Source of the DNA: JAPPLB01 sp965218555
GTDB taxonomy: Bacteria > Acidobacteriota > Terriglobia > Bryobacterales > UBA6623
Direction: 5' to 3'
Assembly: GCA_965218555.1 (NCBI GenBank)
Contig: OZ244625.1
Location: forward strand, 3,224,001 to 3,288,000
DNA length: 64,000 nt
Shown one piece after another: positions 52,466-61,852 of this stretch. The notes below the pieces were generated by a model. The model had not been told where the DNA came from, ran no database searches, and saw nothing but the letters and a program-made list of their open reading frames with translations. The number at the start of each line of letters is the position of its first letter. Position 1 is the first letter of the stretch. A program made the position numbers and the translations under genes.

Positions 52466-54604
52466 TTAATCCCGTTGCTGTGCACACCCGTAAGGCGCAT
52501 GTCTCTTCCGCTGTTGATGCACTTGATCGAGAAGACGGAGTAGCTGAGAGTCGGCCTTGACGGCTTCCATGCCGTAGCGGGCGTGGTTTTGCCAGTTGGG
52601 TCTTTCATCAACCGTACCGGGCGTGTTCTGGGGAAAGCGTTCCAGCCAGAGGTCCTCCAGGTTGACGAGCATCATAGCTTCTTCCCGTCCGGCCAGTTCC
52701 AACAAGCAGGCTTCGAGGATCTCGGTGAGAGTCGGGCGCTCTGCATGCAGGGCTCCGCGTCGACGCAGGAACTGAACCACGGATTGCTTGAGCAACCCGC
52801 GTTCCTTGCGCGCCTCCCGAGCGTCGTTGTAGCTGATCAGCCCGAATTCCTCTTGGTCATTGATGTCGAGTCCTTCCCAGAACCCGGCGAACGGGCGCAT
52901 GTCGTGCGTGTTCAAGCTCGCCAGAGAGCTACTGGGCGTGGGGCGCATGGCCTCGCCGGCACTTCTCTTGAACTGGAACTGGGCGACGTACATGCCGCTG
53001 AGCCCATGCTCGCTCATGCTTGCTCGGACGTGCTTGGGGACCGTCCCGAGATCCTCGCCGATGATGGCGGTCTTGTGGTGTCGGGACTCCAGAGCGAGGA
53101 TGGCGTAGAACTCGTCCGCATGGTAGCCGACGTAAGTACCGTCCGTCGCCGTGAGGCCTTGTGGAATCCAATAAAGCCGATGCAGGTTCATCACGTGGTC
53201 GATGCGGAGCACACGTGCGTAGCGCATGTGGTGGCGCAAACACTGAATGTAGTGACGGTATCCGTCGAGGCGAATCTTTTCCGGATGAACGGGAGCGAAA
53301 CCCCAGTTCTGGCCGTTGCTAAAGAAGCGGTCCGGCGGAGCGCCGCCTGCGATGCCCAAGGCGAATGAGTCGGGCTCGCGCCAAACATCAAAGCCGGCCG
53401 GGTGGACTCCGAGAGGCAGGTCAAGGTAAAGGCCCGCCGAGTGATGCTGTGACTTGTCGGCGAGGGCCTGCAGTTGACCATCAGCCAGCCACTGGACGTA
53501 CTGGTGATAGGACCGGACGCGCTCGTCCGAGTCTGCTTCGGTAAGTCCACCCGATCGCAACCGCTCGGGCCAATCGGGCCATGTCTTCCCCTGCTGCTCG
53601 ATCGTGGCCCGAAAGGCGGCGTAGGCCTGGAGCGTGGGCCGCGAGGCTGTGTACTGCTCGAAATCCCGCCTGCGCTGATTCCGACTGTCAATGATTGATG
53701 AACAAAGCAGTTCCAGGACTCTTCTCTTGAGAGCCATCTGCTGTTTGTAGTCGATCAACGAAGCCGCACGGCAACTTTCCATCTCAGCCTGGAAGTCGCT
53801 TGTCGAGACAAGCCGCCGAGCATCCGCACAGCTTTCGAACTCGGGAACGGCCGTGACGTCAACAAAAAACTCATTCCAGAACAAGCGGCTTACCGGCGCG
53901 TACGGCGAAGGGTCATACGGCTGGTCGAGGAAGGCCGCAAGCAACGGGAGCGTCCCCACCAAGTCTCCGCCTGCCGCAGCGGTCCACTCCGTGAGTTCCG
54001 ACAGGTCGCTGAAGTCTGCGGCTCCCCAGCTTCGCTTGGCGTGAAGCGAATAGAGCGGCAGGAAAACACCCCACCCCGACTTTGAAACCTCGTTGAGGGG
54101 ATACGTCAGCCGGGGAGCCCGGAACACCCAGGCATTCGCCATACGCCGCCGGCTTGTGAGTCGCAGTTGGTGGTAGCCAAGGGGCAGGTTATGGGGGAAA
54201 GCAAGTTTCTTGACTACGTAGTTACTGCCTCCCAGCTCGACAGAAGCTTGTATCTTGACCGGGTTCAGTTGCTCTCGCCAAGCCCGTCGGGACCCATCCT
54301 CGAGTTGCAGCTCGCACTCCAGAGAGTCCTCATCGGCCGGCACGCGAACCGTGAAGCTCGGTCGCTGGGGACTCCACGAAACGAGCACCGGCTCAACCAG
54401 GTGCTCCCAGAGCTCGAGACGTCTTGCTCGCAGAGCTTCGATTGCATCGTCTGGGGAATCGAGTTGAGCTCCGAGGGCGCGCAGAATGGAGCAAAGTGCT
54501 TCCCTGGAGACCCGTCTCTTGACGTGGAAGCCGTCTCGGAATACAGGGCTCACTCCGTAGAGCCGGGCCAGCCGATCAAGAGGACTGAATGGTTCCGTAT
54601 TCAC
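52466..54604 (-). CDS. malQ: 4-alpha-glucanotransferase (GH77, amylomaltase)
   Basis: A 712-residue enzyme. An extra N-terminal domain (about 1-165) precedes the GH77 barrel. Landmarks: SWGAADFSDLSELTEW, the nucleophile region VLRIDHVMNLHRLYWIP, the acid-base region AIIGEDLGTVPKHVRASM and SLNTHDMRPFAGFW. It transfers alpha-1,4-glucan segments in glycogen or maltose metabolism. No other glycogen genes are adjacent; bacterioferritin lies just upstream in the opposite sense of function. Confidence 0.94.
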   Translation of the reverse strand: MNTEPFSPLDRLARLYGVSPVFRDGFHVKRRVSREALCSILRALGAQLDSPDDAIEALRARRLELWEHLVEPVLVSWSPQRPSFTVRVPADEDSLECELQLEDGSRRAWREQLNPVKIQASVELGGSNYVVKKLAFPHNLPLGYHQLRLTSRRRMANAWVFRAPRLTYPLNEVSKSGWGVFLPLYSLHAKRSWGAADFSDLSELTEWTAAAGGDLVGTLPLLAAFLDQPYDPSPYAPVSRLFWNEFFVDVTAVPEFESCADARRLVSTSDFQAEMESCRAASLIDYKQQMALKRRVLELLCSSIIDSRNQRRRDFEQYTASRPTLQAYAAFRATIEQQGKTWPDWPERLRSGGLTEADSDERVRSYHQYVQWLADGQLQALADKSQHHSAGLYLDLPLGVHPAGFDVWREPDSFALGIAGGAPPDRFFSNGQNWGFAPVHPEKIRLDGYRHYIQCLRHHMRYARVLRIDHVMNLHRLYWIPQGLTATDGTYVGYHADEFYAILALESRHHKTAIIGEDLGTVPKHVRASMSEHGLSGMYVAQFQFKRSAGEAMRPTPSSSLASLNTHDMRPFAGFWEGLDINDQEEFGLISYNDAREARKERGLLKQSVVQFLRRRGALHAERPTLTEILEACLLELAGREEAMMLVNLEDLWLERFPQNTPGTVDERPNWQNHARYGMEAVKADSQLLRLLDQVHQQRKRHAPYGCAQQRD

Positions 54605-54636
54605 AAAAGCCCGTGCCGGGAGTCCGTCGGCCCGAG

Positions 54637-55119
54637 CTAATTGCCTTCCTCTTCGCCCATTTGCTGCGAGAGGTAGACGCCAATGCCCATCTGATCGATC
54701 ATGTCGATCTGTGCTTCCAGCCAGTCGACATGCTTTTCTTCGTCGACGAGGATCTTCTCAAAAAGCTCGCGGGACCCGTTGTCCCGTTTCTCCACGGCCA
54801 CGTTGATCGCTTCGTTGAGCCGCGGCACGGCCTCCAGTTCAAGCGCCAGGTCGTTTTCGAATTGGGCTCTGACATCCTTGCCGATTCGCAGCGAAAACAT
54901 TTCGCGAAGGTTCGGGATGCTCTCGAGGAAGAGAATGCGCTCGATGAGCGCTTCGGCATGCTGCATCTCTTCGATCGACTCTCGTTTAACGTATTTTGCG
55001 AGGGCCAGATAGCCCCAGTTCTCGCACATCTCGGCGTGCAGGAAATACTGGTTGATCGCCGTCAGCTCGGCTTTGAGCACCTCCTTAAGGCACTCAATAA
55101 CTTTGGGGTCGCCTTTCAT
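54637..55119 (-). CDS. bfr: bacterioferritin
   Basis: A 160-residue ferritin-fold protein. Ferroxidase residues fit the family: E in ECLKEVLKAELTAINQYF, E/H in ESIEEMQHAEALIERI with heme-ligand Met (M in EEMQH), and E/H in LVDEEKHVDWLEAQ. It oxidises Fe(II) and stores iron in a 24-mer that can bind heme. No Bfd ferredoxin gene is adjacent. A palindrome at 55465-55486 lies upstream. Confidence 0.95.
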   Translation of the reverse strand: MKGDPKVIECLKEVLKAELTAINQYFLHAEMCENWGYLALAKYVKRESIEEMQHAEALIERILFLESIPNLREMFSLRIGKDVRAQFENDLALELEAVPRLNEAINVAVEKRDNGSRELFEKILVDEEKHVDWLEAQIDMIDQMGIGVYLSQQMGEEEGN

Positions 55120-55511
55120 CGTTTGCCTTTCCGTTTACCCGCTGTGTGGACTATTCGTTGTAGCGCCGCTGCGCGGACCTTGTCAAAGCACATTCTTGAA
55201 GGATTCTTCAAGGAAAAGCTCAAGTCCCGGAGAGGAGCCGGCGCAATGCAAGCAGTTTGCACGGCCGATCGTGGGATGCTGCGCCAAGCAGGTCTCTGGA
55301 AGGAAGCTCCGGATTTGCAGTTCAGATGCAAGCCGGCGGGAAGACATACGCTCCGACGCCTTCCTATCTGCCGGGGAGTTGCAGGGGACCTGAACCACGG
55401 ACATCGGAAGATGAGTCAAAGAAAGCCCGACGCAACGATATTGCACAAAGGACTTCCCCGAACCGAATGTAATAAATAGTACATTCAACTCCGGGCGCCC
55501 ATCGCCAGGAT
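55120..55511. other. bfr upstream region, no confident gene
   Basis: A minus-strand frame (55183-55488) exists but has no family signature. The most notable content is the AT-rich perfect palindrome at 55465-55486, listed separately. Confidence 0.45.
55465..55486. promoter_or_regulatory. 22-bp palindrome, possible operator
   Basis: GAATGTA-(8 bases)-TACATTC is a perfect 7-bp inverted repeat in an AT-rich island within GC-rich DNA, between the epimerase gene's 3' end and bfr. Its shape suits a dimeric regulator. It lies about 350 bases upstream of bfr, so the target gene is uncertain. Confidence 0.4.
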
Positions 55512-56504
55512 CTATGACAACGTGCTCAGCACTTTGTCATCGAAAGAGAAATCCGCCGCCGGGCGCTGTCGGGACAGATACCACGCAAACGTCCGCCGCA
55601 ACCCCTCCTCCCAAGAGGTGGGCTCGAAACCGAGTTCTTCCCGGGCTCGCGCGGGGTTCTGGGTAATCGGCGGCATGTCGAAGTACTGCGCGAAGTAGAA
55701 CGGCGGTTCGAAGGCGTTGCCTCCGAGTTCGATCAATCGTTCGCGGGGAACGGGCACGAGGTCGGCCTTCCGGTCTGCTGCGGTCGCCAGCGCTTCGACG
55801 AGGGCGCGCTGCGTAATCGCTGATTCGTGCGCAACGTTAAAGGCGCGTCCGGCGGCACCGTCCGTGTCGGCGGCCAAGATTGCCGCTCGGGCCAGATCAT
55901 CGGCCAGAACGAACTGCATCAGGCGCACGCCGTCGTCCGGAAGCAAGATCGGACGACCAGCCAGCAGACGGTCCCAGAAGAAAGCTTCGCGATAGAAGGG
56001 GTTCTCTGGTCCGTAAACATAGGGCGGCCGCAGAGTCGTGGCGGGGAATCCTTCGTCTTCATGAAGTCGGAAGAGCATGCGCTCCGTCTCCGCTTTGTTC
56101 CGCACATAATCCTCCGGGTGATCCGCCGGCGCCAGCGGGTGGTCCTCGGAATGGTTCAGGCCGTCTCCGTAGGCCGCGACGCTGGATGTGAAGACGTAGC
56201 GTCGAAGGCCGGGGGCAGCAGCGAGAGCAGCGGCTTTCACCTGTTCAGCGGTGGTCCCCCGTTGCCAGTCGTAAACGTTGTCGTAGACGACATCGAACCG
56301 TCCGCCGTTCAGTTTCTGAGAGATGTCCGCCGTGTCGTTGCGGTCACAGTGGATCTCCGCGGCTTGACCTGAAAACGGCTGCTTCGTCCCGCGATGCAAA
56401 ATCGTAACGTCATCGCCGCGAGCCAGCAGTCGGCGCACGAGCGCACGCCCAATGAAGAGTGTGCCTCCGATAACGAGAGCGCGGTCGGGTCGTCTAGCCT
56501 GCAT
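55512..56504 (-). CDS. NAD-dependent epimerase/dehydratase family protein
   Basis: A 330-residue extended short-chain dehydrogenase-type protein. The nucleotide-binding motif is ALVIGGTLFIGRALVRRLLA; the active-site helix contains DYVRNKAETERMLF, in which the YxxxK pattern is visible. The C-terminal domain ends EELGFEPTSWEEGLRRTFAW. It probably acts on a nucleotide sugar or a similar compound. The neighbouring gene upstream on the same strand encodes inositol-phosphate synthase, but a shared pathway is not shown. Confidence 0.9.
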   Translation of the reverse strand: MQARRPDRALVIGGTLFIGRALVRRLLARGDDVTILHRGTKQPFSGQAAEIHCDRNDTADISQKLNGGRFDVVYDNVYDWQRGTTAEQVKAAALAAAPGLRRYVFTSSVAAYGDGLNHSEDHPLAPADHPEDYVRNKAETERMLFRLHEDEGFPATTLRPPYVYGPENPFYREAFFWDRLLAGRPILLPDDGVRLMQFVLADDLARAAILAADTDGAAGRAFNVAHESAITQRALVEALATAADRKADLVPVPRERLIELGGNAFEPPFYFAQYFDMPPITQNPARAREELGFEPTSWEEGLRRTFAWYLSRQRPAADFSFDDKVLSTLS

Positions 56505-56758
56505 TTCCAGCCATTAAACGGTCGAAGCGCAGGATACAGCCGCTTGACCTCAGTGGACGGTTGCCAGTGACGGTGTTTAGGAAGGGAAGAGAAAACCGGT
56601 CACCAACCACTAACCACCTGCCACTCTCGCATGAACTTGTTGCGCTTGCTTACCGCGCCCGCAGGTGCCGTCAAATACGCCTCGATGTCAATAAGGCCGG
56701 GGCGTCAAGCGGCGCGCGCCTCGTCCTGACGGCCCTCTCACGCACTTCGCCTCGCCAC

Positions 56759-56775
56759 GTGGTGAGAAATGCAGG
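56759..56775 (+). repeat. 17-base repeat, copy 2
   Basis: Second copy of GTGGTGAGAAATGCAGG (first near 19347), ending right next to the stop codon of the inositol-phosphate synthase gene. Both copies lie just beyond the 3' end of a gene. Confidence 0.6.
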
Positions 56776-58110
56776 TTAATCGTAGTATTCGAGGCCAAGG
56801 TGCGTGATGAGTTCTTCGCCCTTCATCCAGCGGAGCGTGTTCTTCAGCTTCATTAACTGAATGAAGATGTCGTGTTCGGGGTAGAGACCCTGCGCGGCCA
56901 TCGGCGACTTGAAATAGAACGAAAGCCATTCCAGGATGCCTGACATGCCCGCGCGCTGCGCGAGATCGAGGAAAAGAGCCAGGTCCAACACCAGTGGCGC
57001 CGCCAGGATTGAATCTCGGCACAGGAAGTTGACCTTGATCTGCATTTTGTAGCCGAGCCAACCGAAGATGTCGATATTGTCCCAGCCCTCTTTGTTGTCA
57101 CCACGCGGCGGATAGTAGTTGATGCGCACCTTGTGGTCGAAGTCGCCGTAGAGTTCCGGATAAAGCTTCGGCTGAAAAATGACATCGAGCGCGGAGAGTT
57201 TGCTCTCCTCCTTGGTCTTGAACGAATCGGGGTCGTCGAGGACTTCACCGTCGCGGTTCCCCAGGATGTTCGTCGAGAACCAGCCATCGAGTCCGAGCAG
57301 GCGGGACTTCAATCCGGGGGCGAGCAGCGTCTTGATAAAGGTTTGGCCGGTCTTGTAATCCTTGCCCGCGATGGGCACTCCCTCAGCCTTCGCCAGTGCG
57401 ATCAAGGCGGGTGTATCCACGGTGAGGTTCGGCGCGCCGTTGGCGAAAGGCACGCCGGACTTCAGCGCCGCGTAGGCGTAGATTTGGCTGGGCGCGATCT
57501 CAGGGTCGTTTTCCGCCAGCCCTCGCTCGAATGCAGCGGGACTCTGGTGCACTTCACTGGGCTTCTGGAAGATCTCGGTGGAGCCGCACCAGACCATCAC
57601 CGCACGCTCCGCGCCCGTGCGTTCCTTGAAGTTGCGGATATCGTCGATCAACGCCTCCGCCAATTCCATTTTGTTGGCGCCCTTCTTGATGTTCGGGCCG
57701 TCGATGCGGGTGACGTAACGATGCTCGAACACCGCCGGCATGGGTGTCACGGCCTGCATCTCGGTTTTGACTTGATCGAGCAAGTCGGACTGCAGCACCC
57801 CGGCGTTTACGGCGGCGTCGTAACAGTTGTCCTCGTAGATGTCCCAGCCGCCATAGACCAGGTTGGAGATGTCGGTCAGCGGGACCAGTTCTTTGATCAG
57901 CGGATTGCGGTCTTCGGTGCGCTTGCCGAGCCGAACGTGACCGATCTGGGTGAGCGAGCCGATGGGCGCTGCATTACCCTTCTTGACCGCCTCCACTCCG
58001 GCGATGAAGGTCGTGCTGACCGCACCCATCCCGGGCAGCAGGACTCCTAGTTTGCCCTCAGGGGGTACAATATTCGGGGTTTCTCGCACTGACACCAATA
58101 CTGACTCCAA
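56776..58110 (-). CDS. myo-inositol-1-phosphate synthase
   Basis: A 444-residue enzyme. N-terminal Rossmann segment GKLGVLLPGMGAVSTTFIAG, central NGAPNLTVDTPAL and GKDYKTGQTFIKT, and the family-specific GDNKEGWDNIDIFGWLGY and KVNFLCRDSILAAPLVLDLA. It converts glucose-6-phosphate to inositol-1-phosphate with NAD+. Length lies between short actinobacterial and longer eukaryote-type forms. Inositol may feed phosphoinositide-type lipids or solutes; no downstream inositol gene is adjacent. Confidence 0.93.
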   Translation of the reverse strand: MESVLVSVRETPNIVPPEGKLGVLLPGMGAVSTTFIAGVEAVKKGNAAPIGSLTQIGHVRLGKRTEDRNPLIKELVPLTDISNLVYGGWDIYEDNCYDAAVNAGVLQSDLLDQVKTEMQAVTPMPAVFEHRYVTRIDGPNIKKGANKMELAEALIDDIRNFKERTGAERAVMVWCGSTEIFQKPSEVHQSPAAFERGLAENDPEIAPSQIYAYAALKSGVPFANGAPNLTVDTPALIALAKAEGVPIAGKDYKTGQTFIKTLLAPGLKSRLLGLDGWFSTNILGNRDGEVLDDPDSFKTKEESKLSALDVIFQPKLYPELYGDFDHKVRINYYPPRGDNKEGWDNIDIFGWLGYKMQIKVNFLCRDSILAAPLVLDLALFLDLAQRAGMSGILEWLSFYFKSPMAAQGLYPEHDIFIQLMKLKNTLRWMKGEELITHLGLEYYD

Positions 58111-58353
58111 GTCGCGGATCTGTTGCTATCAAGCTGGACGATGGAACGCTTCGCGGGAGGGCTGAATGAGCTGCTCCACCACGAGGCCCTATGAAGGAGG
58201 CCTGAGCATCGTAGTTTACACAATCAGATAGAGGGCTGTCCGCGCCACGCGCTTCTGTTGTCGCACACGTCCATCCGCCTCGCGGTCTTCCGGACATCAA
58301 CAAACAGATATCCGCTGGGCTTCTGATACACTCATCAACTCGGGAGGGCCAGA

Positions 58354-59979
58354 ATGAGGCTTCCATACCGCCTGCAAGGCCGGAGCGCGGTCGAAGTCCT
58401 TCTGTTGATTCTCTCACTCTTTCCGGCGGCGCGGCCGCTTCAGGGGTCACCTCCGTCGCTTATCGTGCTGATCACGTCGGAGCAGCTCCGCTCCGACTAT
58501 CTTCAACTCTACGAAGACAGCTTCAGTGCCGGCGGCTTCGGACGTCTGCTAGCGGAGGGTGCGGTGTTTCCCACGGCGCGATACGACCACCTCGCGACGC
58601 TGGCCGGACCGAACGCGGCCGTGCTGGCGACGGGCGCATACCCGTCAGTGCATGGGATCGTTGCCAACCGATGGCATGAACGGCCCTCCGCCAAGGTCGT
58701 GAGCGCCCTCGAATCGGGACTGGCGCAAGACACACTCGTCGTATCGCCGCTTCGTCTTGTTGGCTCAACTTTCGCCGATGAGCTGCGATGGGCGACCGAC
58801 GGCCGCTCGCGCGTACTCGCGGTTTCGGGCAGCGCCGAGGGCGCCGTGTTTCTCGCCGGCCGCCGCCCGATCGGGTGCTATTGGATGGGGCCCACCGGCG
58901 ACTTCCGGACATCGAGATACTATCGCCAAGCTCTACCCGGCTGGGTCGAGGAATTCAATGCTCTGCACGGAGCGGTTCGCGCTCAAGGCCGGAAGTGGTT
59001 CGTACTCGGGCGTCCCACTGATTCCGTTCCCCTGCGTGTCATCAACGCTCGTACGGAAAACGACCTGGCCGCGCTTTACCGGGCGTCGCCTTTTGCGGCG
59101 CAGGACACATTCGAGTTGGCGTTGCGGTCCGTTGAGGCGGAGGAACTCGGACAGGGTGACTATCCGGATCTACTCGTCGTAAACGTGAGTGCGCCCGCCC
59201 GGTTGGCGGCCGAGACAGGCGCCCGCTCGCCGCTGATGCGAGATATGATTCTGCGGCTCGACCGCTTGTTGAGCGCCTTCTTCGATGACTTGGATCAGCT
59301 CCTTGGGCTGGAAAATGTAGGGATTATCCTGACCGGTCTGCACGGCGTCGCCCCTTTGCCGGAAACGATCAGGAATGAAGGTTTGCCGGCTGGACGCATT
59401 CGCGGTGAGGATGTCGTCCATTCGATTGACACAGCACTGCTGGATGCCTTTGGCCCGGAAGTCTACGTCGAGAAGTTCGTTTGTCCCTATGTGTATCTGA
59501 GCGACGAAGTGCGCACTGCCGTTCCGGAGCGCCGAGCCACGATCCTCAGAACGGCGGGAGAGGCCGCGCGGACCTTGACAGGGATCGCGGGGTATTACTC
59601 TCCGGAAACCGGCTCGGGGACCGCCCCGGGCGCAGACAGGATTCAGCGTAGCTGGCACCCGGATCGAGCGGGCGACTTGGCCCTAGTCTATGAGCCGTAT
59701 TATTCCGAGGACTTCGGCAACGGCCGCGGGACGACCCCGGGCTCGTACTACCGCTATGACACCGACGTACCGTTGATCTTTTTCGGACGCGGGTTTCGAG
59801 CCGGCCGCTTCCAAGGAGCAGCCGATGCGTCCGACGTCGCACCGACGCTTTCCGCATGGCTGGGCATCGCCCCACCTTCATCCGCGACCGGCCGGGTTCT
59901 GGCCGACGCTCTGCTTCCAAAACCAACCACGAAGTTCGTCGATCCTGACTTCGTAGGTCCGCCGTCTACCTCGCCTTGA
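58354..59979 (+). CDS. alkaline-phosphatase-fold exported protein with degenerate metal site
   Basis: A 541-residue protein with a hydrophobic leader (residues 15-31). The fold matches PafA-type phosphatases throughout: QLRSDYLQLYEDSFSAGGFG, TGAYPSVHGIVANRWHE, GLENVGIILTGLHGVAPLPE and TPGSYYRYDTDVPLIFFGRG. The metal and nucleophile positions are altered: VDQ to SEQ, the TAPGHA nucleophile loop to LAGPNAA, SSTDYVGH to SAPARLAA, TADHG to TGLHG, and HGSP..H to PGSY..D. Catalysis by the usual route is unlikely. Its TGA overlaps the pyrD start. Confidence 0.85.
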   Translation: MRLPYRLQGRSAVEVLLLILSLFPAARPLQGSPPSLIVLITSEQLRSDYLQLYEDSFSAGGFGRLLAEGAVFPTARYDHLATLAGPNAAVLATGAYPSVHGIVANRWHERPSAKVVSALESGLAQDTLVVSPLRLVGSTFADELRWATDGRSRVLAVSGSAEGAVFLAGRRPIGCYWMGPTGDFRTSRYYRQALPGWVEEFNALHGAVRAQGRKWFVLGRPTDSVPLRVINARTENDLAALYRASPFAAQDTFELALRSVEAEELGQGDYPDLLVVNVSAPARLAAETGARSPLMRDMILRLDRLLSAFFDDLDQLLGLENVGIILTGLHGVAPLPETIRNEGLPAGRIRGEDVVHSIDTALLDAFGPEVYVEKFVCPYVYLSDEVRTAVPERRATILRTAGEAARTLTGIAGYYSPETGSGTAPGADRIQRSWHPDRAGDLALVYEPYYSEDFGNGRGTTPGSYYRYDTDVPLIFFGRGFRAGRFQGAADASDVAPTLSAWLGIAPPSSATGRVLADALLPKPTTKFVDPDFVGPPSTSP

Positions 59980-60905
59980 ACACGGTACCCGACCTCACAA
60001 CCGAAATCTGCGGCATCCGCCTCAAGAATCCGGTGATCGCCTCGAGCGGGACCTTCGGTTACGGGCTCGAGTTCGCCGACATCGTAGACCTCGACGCCCT
60101 CGGCGGTTTTGTAGTCAAAGGGCTTTCCCGCGACCCGATCGAAGGCAATGCGCCGCCGCGGGTCGTCGAGACGGCTTCAGGGATGCTGAATGCGATCGGT
60201 CTCCAGAACATCGGAGTTCGTTCATTCGTCGCCGAGAAGCTCCCAAAGCTCGCACAGCTTGATACGGCCGTCTTCGCCAATGTGTTCGGGTACACCCCAA
60301 AAGATTACGTCGAGGTGCTGCGGGTCTTGGAAGACGCCGACGGCTTGGCCGGTTATGAGCTGAATGTTTCGTGCCCGAATACGAAGCACGGAGGGATGCA
60401 GTTCGCTTCTGACCCCGGCCTGCTGGGCGAGGTCGTCAGGCTGGCGCGCGCCGCCGTGAGCAGGCGGCCCCTGATCGTCAAACTATCGCCGAACGTGACG
60501 GACATCACCGTTATGGCGCGGGCCGCCGAGGAGGCGGGGGCGGACGCGATCTCGTTGGTCAATACTTTCGTTGGCATCGCTGTTGACGCCGGCGAGCGGC
60601 GGCCTCGTCTGGGGGCGAACTTTGGCGGCCTGTCGGGGCCGGCGATCAAGCCGATCGCGCTGCGCATGGTCTATCAGGCGGCGCACGCGGTGAAGATGCC
60701 GGTCATCGGGCTCGGCGGCATCGCGACGGGCAGGGACGTAGCAGAGTTTCTGATCTGCGGGGCGCGCGCCACGCAAGTAGGGACAGCTACTTTCTGGGAC
60801 CCGGAGACCCCGCAGCGGCTCATCGGCGAGTTCAACCGATTCTTGCAGAAACAAAAGCTGGGGTCGGCCCAAGAACTGGTCGATACGCTACATCTGAACG
60901 GTTAG
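59976..60905 (+). CDS. pyrD: dihydroorotate dehydrogenase, class 1B catalytic subunit
   Basis: A 309-residue flavoprotein barrel with TTG start overlapping the upstream TGA. Landmarks: NPVIASSGTFGYGLEF, the catalytic Cys in NVSCPNTKHGGMQF (class 1B pattern), FMN-binding LSGPAIKPIALRMV and VIGLGGIATGRDVAEF. It oxidises dihydroorotate to orotate in pyrimidine synthesis and normally needs the PyrK electron-transfer subunit, whose gene is not here. It is coupled to the phosphatase-fold gene. Confidence 0.95.
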   Translation: MNTVPDLTTEICGIRLKNPVIASSGTFGYGLEFADIVDLDALGGFVVKGLSRDPIEGNAPPRVVETASGMLNAIGLQNIGVRSFVAEKLPKLAQLDTAVFANVFGYTPKDYVEVLRVLEDADGLAGYELNVSCPNTKHGGMQFASDPGLLGEVVRLARAAVSRRPLIVKLSPNVTDITVMARAAEEAGADAISLVNTFVGIAVDAGERRPRLGANFGGLSGPAIKPIALRMVYQAAHAVKMPVIGLGGIATGRDVAEFLICGARATQVGTATFWDPETPQRLIGEFNRFLQKQKLGSAQELVDTLHLNG

Positions 60906-61012
60906 CAGCCCGCGCCGAAGGTACAAAGGCTGACTGTCGCCAGAACACTCTTCCGGCACAGGCTGTCAGATTCGCGAACCCACACCCAAGGGTGGTTTCG
61001 GGCGCTGCGCGA

Positions 61013-61852
61013 CTACATCAATGCCGTCGGACGCCGAGTCCAGGAATTGCCTTTTTCTTCCGCAATCGATTCAAGCGCGGTCACATGCGCTGTCGCTTGC
61101 GTCAACACGTGGTGCAGGTCGTTGCCGATGCTGATGAAGGTAAAGCCCTTGTCGAGGAACTCGCCCACGCGGTCGGTGCCGAACAGAAACAGGCCGAGGA
61201 TGATGTTGTTTTTTTGCGCCTCGCTGACCAGCTTGTCAGTGGCCGCGCCGAGTTCATCCGACGTATACATGTGTGGGAACTCGTACTTCTCATAGAGGCC
61301 CATCGACATGCACAGATCGTTCTGGCCGAGGAACAGGATGTCGACGCCCGGCACGGCGGCGATTTCAGCCATGTTCTCGATACATGACGCGGTCTCGACC
61401 TGCAGCGCGACGATGATGTTGTCGTTCGCCGGGCCTACGTAGCCCAGTAGTCCGGCCTTGTTCGTGCTGCGCTGCGGGAAGTAGACCGAGCGCGTGCCGA
61501 AGGTCGGATAGCGGGCGCAGCTCACGGCTTGGCGCGCTTCCTCGGCGCTGTTGATGTAAGGGATCAAAACACCGTCCGAACCCAAGTCGAGCGCCTGCTG
61601 GATCCCTGGGCGATCGTCGTAACCGCCTACGCGCACCATCGATTTGGCGCCGCCGCTGCCGATCGAACAGATCATGGCGGACAACTTCTCGTGGTCCATC
61701 GGGCCGTGCTGCGTATCGACCAGCAGCCAGTCATAACCGCTGTGCGCCAATTGCTCGGCCACCGTGGGTGTGTGGGCGTTCAAGAACAGCCCCATCTTGG
61801 GCGCTCCGTTGCGTAGCTGTTGCTTGAACTCAGCCCCGGTTATCTCGGACAT
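61013..61852 (-). CDS. HpcH/HpaI-family aldolase
   Basis: A 279-residue class II aldolase-type barrel. The family motifs are WLLVDTQHGPMDHEKLSAMI, VLIPYINSAEEARQAVSCAR, and VALQVETASCIENMAEIAAV plus ILFLGQNDLCMSMG with the metal-binding Glu and Asp. It cleaves a 2-keto-3-deoxy or 4-hydroxy-2-keto acid to pyruvate and an aldehyde. The compound is unknown; it lies near a 2-hydroxyacid dehydrogenase that could handle related keto acids. Confidence 0.92.
   Translation of the reverse strand: MSEITGAEFKQQLRNGAPKMGLFLNAHTPTVAEQLAHSGYDWLLVDTQHGPMDHEKLSAMICSIGSGGAKSMVRVGGYDDRPGIQQALDLGSDGVLIPYINSAEEARQAVSCARYPTFGTRSVYFPQRSTNKAGLLGYVGPANDNIIVALQVETASCIENMAEIAAVPGVDILFLGQNDLCMSMGLYEKYEFPHMYTSDELGAATDKLVSEAQKNNIILGLFLFGTDRVGEFLDKGFTFISIGNDLHHVLTQATAHVTALESIAEEKGNSWTRRPTALM

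Noticed and set aside
55183..55488. 101-residue minus-strand frame with several Cys upstream of bfr
   Set aside because: Checked as a possible Bfd ferredoxin, but the CxCx...CxxC pattern of Bfd is absent.
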